Origin: Rhynochetos jubatus
Taxonomy: Eukaryota > Chordata > Aves > Eurypygiformes > Rhynochetidae
Reading direction: 5' to 3'
Assembly: GCA_027574665.1 (NCBI GenBank)
Contig: CM050652.1
Span: 34,305,631-34,369,630, forward strand
DNA length: 64,000 nt
Within the stretch, counting starts at the first letter, position 1. The number at the start of each line of letters is the position of its first letter. Made by a program: the position numbers and the translations under genes. The notes below the pieces were generated by a model. The model did not search any database. It was not told the DNA's origin and saw nothing but the letters and a program-made list of their open reading frames with translations. This document shows positions 57,911-64,000 of the stretch, piece after piece.

Positions 57911-60900
57911 TAATTTGTACACCGGTAGCTTTTTAATTAATTCAGATTTTAATTAGGATTCATTTTTATACAACCAAACATTACTCAGCTAGTGGCTGAC
58001 ATTTCCTGTTTCTCAAGTTGGAATCCCATTCTGCTGCTTAAAACTAGATGTAACTTTTCATATTATTTTTTTTTTAAATAATTTCCCCTTAATCTCCAGA
58101 GATTTTTATCAACATTACCTGAGACAGTGGGGTAAGGAGCTGGATTCATACAGCCAATATGGAAGAGAATTGCTTTCAGGAATCTGTGAGAACTACAAAA
58201 ATTAAAAGTATTTGCCCTCAACTTCTTGGTGCAGCTGGCACCATTCTTTAAACTATGCATTCTTTCTATCAATTTCTTTATTTTAAATGTAATGAAATAT
58301 TGCTGCTCAATAAATACATTAGTTTTTTGTGGGTTTTTTAGTTAAGCTACATATATTATAGGAAAAGAACCTTCTTAAAACCGACCTTTTTTTTTTTTTT
58401 ACAGTTCTCAACCGTGGCAAGATATAAACTATAATATCATATGAAGTATCAGCAGTTACCCTTGACATGTATGACAAGTATGTATGGTGGTATTAACTTA
58501 TAAGGAAGAGTTGATAAGGGTTGGATATTTCATATATAAATTTAGTTAATTAATTCTTTTCCGATGTATTGATGATCATCGTTTAGGCAAACACTCCTCC
58601 GTCTTCAAAAGTACTCAGACTTCAAGATATATCTTTTCTTATTTAATATTCATGTGAGATCATTCTTAGATAATGTGTGCAAGACTGGATACTCCTTTTA
58701 CAGTATTTAAACCATAGATTAAATCTTCTTCAAACCAAACAGTAATAAAACGGAAACTAGAGAAGATTCAAGGTATTACTCATGCAGCAATGGAACTTAC
58801 AAGAGGAAATAACCTGGGGAAAAAATGAAAAATGTCATAGACATCACTTTCTTCCTTTTGTACAGTCACATTGGAAGTAATAGTTTGGGGAGAATAATGA
58901 TTCTATGAATTATGCATGTTTGATACTGCCTAGAAGGTGCAGTGAGTTTAAGAAGCATAAGGGATTTACCTTATGCTCGTAATTTGTTACTAGTACATGA
59001 GCAAATGATACAGAAGATGTGTGAGAAACAGAAATATGAGGTTGGACAGATGTTTAGCAGATCAAGAGTATAGACAGAGACCTGTGAGTCAGAAAATAGT
59101 AGTAGGAGGCAATTTAATTTAGGAGAAAACTTAATAAGAAACAATTTCAGAGGAATACAAAGGCAGAAAATGAAGCATCTGTTGACATCCCCTTAAAAGT
59201 GGGAAAGTGAATAAATCACAAGAACAAAAAGGAAAACAAAAAAGAACATAGAAGTAATAAACAGAGTGATAAGGAACCCCAAAATCTATAGCAGCTGAGA
59301 TACCAGTAACATGACATTTGGCTGGAAGTTTTGATCAGAAAGATGACTGTGGTTTTCATGAAGACTAACTCTGTCTAAATGGCTGACTCCAAACTGAAAG
59401 GCCACATTCAGATTTCCTTTGAGAAGGGTCCTGGTTTTGTCCAGACAACATTGGCAGTGTCTGGAGCATTGCTAGTTGACACTGGCCAAATCAGTACCAG
59501 GAGACATGCTAACAGATAAACAGTACATACAACCTTGAGCCAGTATCTGAGTTCATGCCTTGTCCCTGTTTTACTAACTAGTTGAGATGCAGACTTTGTT
59601 TCCAAGAATTGTTGACATAGAAACCACTTAGAAATTATCTGGTCTGCAATTGGAAGATGAAAATTCAGAACAGTATCTGTAGTTGGAATTTCATTTCTAT
59701 GGAGAAGAAAAGGTAAAGTGATAGCCACAGGAAGATGAATATTAACAATTGTAAAAAGTACATAAATGGAAAAAATGTTTAAACTTGATGCAAATAAAAA
59801 AAAAGTGTTAAGGACAGAAAAACTATAGGAAATAATTATCTTTTGCAAATAAACTTACTCATTTAATTAGATCATGCAAAGCAATGAAAATGTATTTCTC
59901 CAGTTGGAACCGGCACATTCCCTTATATTATAGTCTTGTATCCTTTTTAATTTTCTTTGATCGATCCTGATACTGTGTAGAATTTGTCCTTCCTTCATTC
60001 TTCCAAAACCCAGGAATGTTTGAAATCCTTACTCTTATCATCCACATACCATATTGAAATATGTTTAAATGCGATTTGGCTTAAGCTTCAAATGTAACAC
60101 TCAGCACTATGTTGTGGAGTAGTTAGTTACTGGCTCATTTGCTCTAAGATATATTTATTTGAAAAATTCAAGTCTGTTGGGAAAGCAAACTTGAACTGTT
60201 TGACATTGGTCAATACACTGCAATTGCCTGAGCATGTTGGCAGTCATCCACAGAATTAGTCACGATGTCCTGTTGACCCAGTTTGAATCCTGTGTTGAGA
60301 TTATACATACTGTATTATTTGGATTCAGCTTTGGTTTGGGGAATATCATTTCCAATTTATGCAAGTTTTAATTCTGTTTTCACAGCTGTTGACTAGCTGT
60401 CTCCTACTGCTTTTATCTTGAGTAATTTATCATGTTCATTCCCTTTTGATGCTTTTATTTGGTGTTAGGAATAGGTTTGCATTTCTTTGCCAATACTACA
60501 TTCTAAGCCTCACACAAAATCCTCTCACAGGCCTTCTGAGAACTCAGTGTGGAGGCTACTGAGACATTTTAGGACCACATCAATCCTCCTTCTAAAAGAA
60601 CAGGGTTGGGGTTTTTCCTATGTTTTTTAATTTCCATGTTATTCATTCTTTTTTTCTTCATCAGTCTAAAAAACTTCTCAGTTAGTCATGGTGTAATTCA
60701 ACTGCAATTTAATAACAGTAGTAGTGACAGATATTCCACTAGGCAGTATTTGAAACAAGGGCATATCCTCACCTTCAGCTTCCTCAATACCTGTTTAAAA
60801 TCCAGTATCAGTTAAGACCTTGAAGAAATACAAAATGATCTGGTAAGTTTTTTGATAGGCATAACTTAACCATTTCGCATGTTTACTCCTTGCTATACCC

Positions 60901-63900
60901 ATGCAGGCAAAGAATTCTTAAGTCAAAATTCAGAGCTATTGAAGAACATGAACTATTTATGAAAGTTGCACAAGAAGATTCATTTATGTTGAATAAAGAC
61001 TGACTTAAAAAGGTGTATCCTTTCTTAGGCAAATATGCATAAAACCCAAAAATAGCACTCTGTAGAAAAAAAATTCTACATTTGAGCAAAAGTGTGATTG
61101 TAAGAGTTTTTTTCTAGCAACATATGCATATGTTTCAGAGGAAAATAATTACTACCGAGATGAAGAAATTTAGTGCCTTTTGAGAAGCCATTGTGGTCAG
61201 AAAATAAATTAAATGCTTATGTTGAAAAAAATATTGGACAAAAGCTGTTTCTGTTGTCAGTAACTGGTTTGTTTAAGTTTATGTACTGTGATGATATCAA
61301 AATATAGATGGGTCTAACCTAGGAGAAGAAAGGAGTAAAAAAGGGTCTAAAAGGGAAAACAAATAATTAGGCATTGTAAAAGGTAAGAAAGAGAGTTATA
61401 ATTCTGTGTGTGCACAGATGACAATAACTAACAAGAATTCTGAAAAATCTGCAAAGATATCATCAGTACTCAGAAATGTTTAAATAGTATTTACTCTATT
61501 TTGGATCCCCTACAATGCAGAAGTAGTAAAATATCCATACAGGTCCAAGCAGTATGTGCAAGAATTCTATCAGGTTTCTGATTATTCTCTTTACTTCAGA
61601 GCTGTTATCTCTAAATTGAATATACGAACTGTTTATGGGATGCATGGTCATAAGTGAGATTAACTATTCCAAACTGGTTAAGCTGAAAAAAAAAAAAATT
61701 GGGGAAGGACCAAACTTGACAACTTTTTTTTATGAGCAATAAAATTATTGCTGGTTTCCTATGGATTTCTATCCTTACATTCCAGTCATTTTAATTCCTT
61801 TTTCCGCCTAAACCCATACTCAGCGTCTCTAGACCCAAAGCCATGATTCAAGCCCTAATCCCCTTTATTTTTTTCTTTTGTCCCCATATCTCTATCTACT
61901 CTTTTGGTCAGCACACTGATCAAGAGACAACACATATTGGAGCCACCCAGAAGATACATAATAGCTGACTAGACAGCTATGTACAGTCAGTCCTTAACAG
62001 TAATGTTTTAGTTCTCCCTTTATAGAGGCAAAAGAGAAGTCTTTGTGCTTCTATCAAGAAACTAATATTTGGGAAACCTGTAAGTATTTGCTATCTTTGA
62101 AATATCTTCTATTAAATTTTTATGGAAAGAGTCTGATATGCTAGAAAATTATATCAAGGCAGATAAATGCTCACTATAATAATGAAGTAAACTGAAATTT
62201 TAGAAAGTCAGCCTAAATTTAGATTTGTTTACATAAATTATTTTTTTATAAATTGGCACTAGTGACAAAATATACTTCTACTTACCAGTTAACCAATGCA
62301 AACAATTCCTTGAATATAAAGATTTAATTGAATTATACTTGACTTGCATAACATCAAAATCAATAAATCTTTGGTAATATGAACTCATTTAAAATTTCTC
62401 TGGGCATTTTATATGCCAGATTCCAAGTTATCTCACAGTGCTAGTGCATTTTTAGATATCCAAAAAATAGCAATAACAGATTTTTGATCACTAAAACAAG
62501 CTCTAGCTCACTGAATATAAATAACGAGGTGATACAACAAAATAATTTTCTTCTGACCACAGTCAAACCACAGTTGATTCCACCTTCACTTTTTTCTTGT
62601 AGCTGTCACTTATATGCACTTCAGGAGAAAAAGCACAAAACATTAAGTTTTGAAGGACTAAGCATATGCTTAACTGCTTTGCTAAATAAGTTTAGAATTC
62701 AAAACAATTAAAAATAAGCTGGAGGCATTCATTGACGGTTTCTGAATTGGGGTTTTAATTAGTAGAGTTGCTTACATGTAACTGAAATTTACACAATTAT
62801 GTTATTATTTAAGTGTAGTTTTCCAAGGAATGAAAGATTGTGCAGTTTTGTGCTGAGTATTTCTCTCTATGTGTGTTTACACCCCTCTGCTTTTCTTATC
62901 TTTCAAAAAAAATCCTATTGAATGGCATTGGAAAGATCAAATTAAATTATTTCCTAGAAATTTCAGGAAAATCATCAACCAAACAGAAGGACAAACCTGC
63001 ATTAGTGCTCTCCTTGAGACAAAGGCTCCAGTCTTATTAGATACAAGAGACTACAGGTACCTGAGAATTATTTTTATTGTCATAAAATAGAAGAATGACA
63101 GTTCTTGCCTCATATAAGATACCAGATCATCCAATCATAAGACAAGAAGACATATGAAAACTGGCTTAATTTCTTAGACAGAAATACTGTTTTACACAAT
63201 TAGAGCGTGAATTAGATGTTTTAGTTATTATGCTAAACACTATTTATGTCTAAATGAAATGTGCAACCGGTGCCTTATTTTTTTAAAACATTGGAGAGTG
63301 TAGTATGTAAATTAAGAAACTTTTTTTTAATTATTCCAACAGCGTGTCATAAACAAAACCATTGGAATACAAAATATCTGCCTTTACTAGTGTATTCTAC
63401 TTCAGCATACCTCTGCTCTCCTGCTGTTTTCATGCTGAAGCCCCTTGTCTGAGCTTTCTGACTTGCAGATTGATTTCAGATATGTTACAATCCTGTCTTC
63501 GTCTTGAGCTGAGGAAGCCCATAGTCTCACTGGGACAGCGAATTACTTACATGTCAGCTGCATTTCTTGTTGAGATGTCTATGAAAGGACATTTCCTGTG
63601 GCTTACTCCAACAATAATGAGGAAAACTGGAATATTTATCAGCAGAGAAGTAATGAAATTACAAAAATTGGCAAAATCTGAAATTACATCAGTCCCTTAT
63701 TAGTACATAAATTTCCAATTTGAATATCATGAAATATTTAAATGACAGTAAGCACAATGACTAAATGTTAGTTTACAACTTTTGTTTATTACATCTTATT
63801 GTGCCTGACAGTGTAGCATTACTTTTACAAATATAGATGTCATTTAAATGACACACTATATTTATTTCCAAGATAGGATTTCAGCAATACTTGGCAAGAG

Positions 63901-64000
63901 ATATTATATAACCAATGTTACTATTTCTTAGATAAATTTTCAGCAGACATCACCACTTTCAAAGTGATTTATCAAAATATCTTCTCATGTGAATGAACTT
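57911..64000. other. Unique AT-rich non-coding DNA
   Basis: Poly-T at 58066-58075 and 58387-58400, poly-A at 61686-61698. The 146-codon minus-strand frame at 59408-59848 and the 113-codon plus-strand frame at 63362-63703 are the longest here. Both lack recognisable motifs, and the first is hydrophobic in a way expected of T-rich codons. No LINE, LTR or RNA gene is recognised. Confidence 0.45.

Noticed and set aside
59408..59848. 146-codon minus-strand open frame with hydrophobic stretches
   Set aside because: No family motif, no splice or promoter context. Hydrophobic residues follow from T-rich codons. A protein search would settle it.
63000..63060. LLDT-containing stretch resembling a retroviral aspartic protease core
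   Set aside because: The glycine of the DTG/DSG motif is replaced by arginine, no flap or second motif follows, and no LTR or other pol sequence is nearby.
1..64000. Bacterial or phage-type systems, CRISPR arrays, tRNA or rRNA genes
   Set aside because: No regularly spaced repeats, dense coding or RNA gene signatures; the repeat content is avian.

Overview
This is a vertebrate nuclear window, almost certainly from a bird. The evidence is the repeat content. There are several CR1 LINE fragments, including a 3' end with the typical ATTCTATG-type terminal repeats. There is one near-complete solo LTR of an avian endogenous retrovirus whose two ends and U3 region match a family I recognise from many bird genomes. 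Few other repeats are visible. The background is AT-rich and poor in CpG, with many poly-T and A/C-rich tracts, as expected of an intergenic desert or a very large intron on a macrochromosome.

No gene can be assigned with confidence. Most open frames are under about 100 codons, uninterrupted by chance or lying on repeats, and none resembles a host protein family I know. I found no tRNA, rRNA, CRISPR array, operon or bacterial-type feature.

Layout. 1-12 kb is unique AT-rich DNA with A/C- and T/G-rich tracts, one striking 75-nt hairpin (602-676) and two exon-like segments (1294-1379, 5819-5891). At 12.3-12.8 kb lie two CR1 ORF2 pieces in opposite orientation. From 13 to 25 kb the DNA is unique apart from a G+C-richer block (18.35-18.6 kb), a perfect 28-bp tandem duplication (19.6 kb) and poly-T tracts. 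A CR1 3' end on the minus strand sits at 25.3 kb. Exon-like segments at 30.4 and 32.8 kb on the plus strand could be spliced in frame to end an open reading frame. A regulatory-looking block follows at 32.9-33.2 kb. Around 36 kb a CTCF-like core, a short CR1 piece, a near-palindromic thyroid-type receptor site and a perfect DR4 site lie within 500 bp. A well-preserved CR1 3' end on the plus strand lies at 39.3-39.7 kb. A decayed CR1-type ORF1 (esterase/SGNH region) lies on the minus strand at 43.8-44.4 kb. The solo LTR is at 54.15-54.9 kb. The remainder, to 64 kb, is unique AT-rich DNA.

Nothing here amounts to a new multi-gene system. The items most worth testing are the hairpin at 602-676, the receptor-site cluster at 36.36-36.44 kb and the plus-strand exon-like segments. 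All exon calls are inference from splice-site shape and open frame only.
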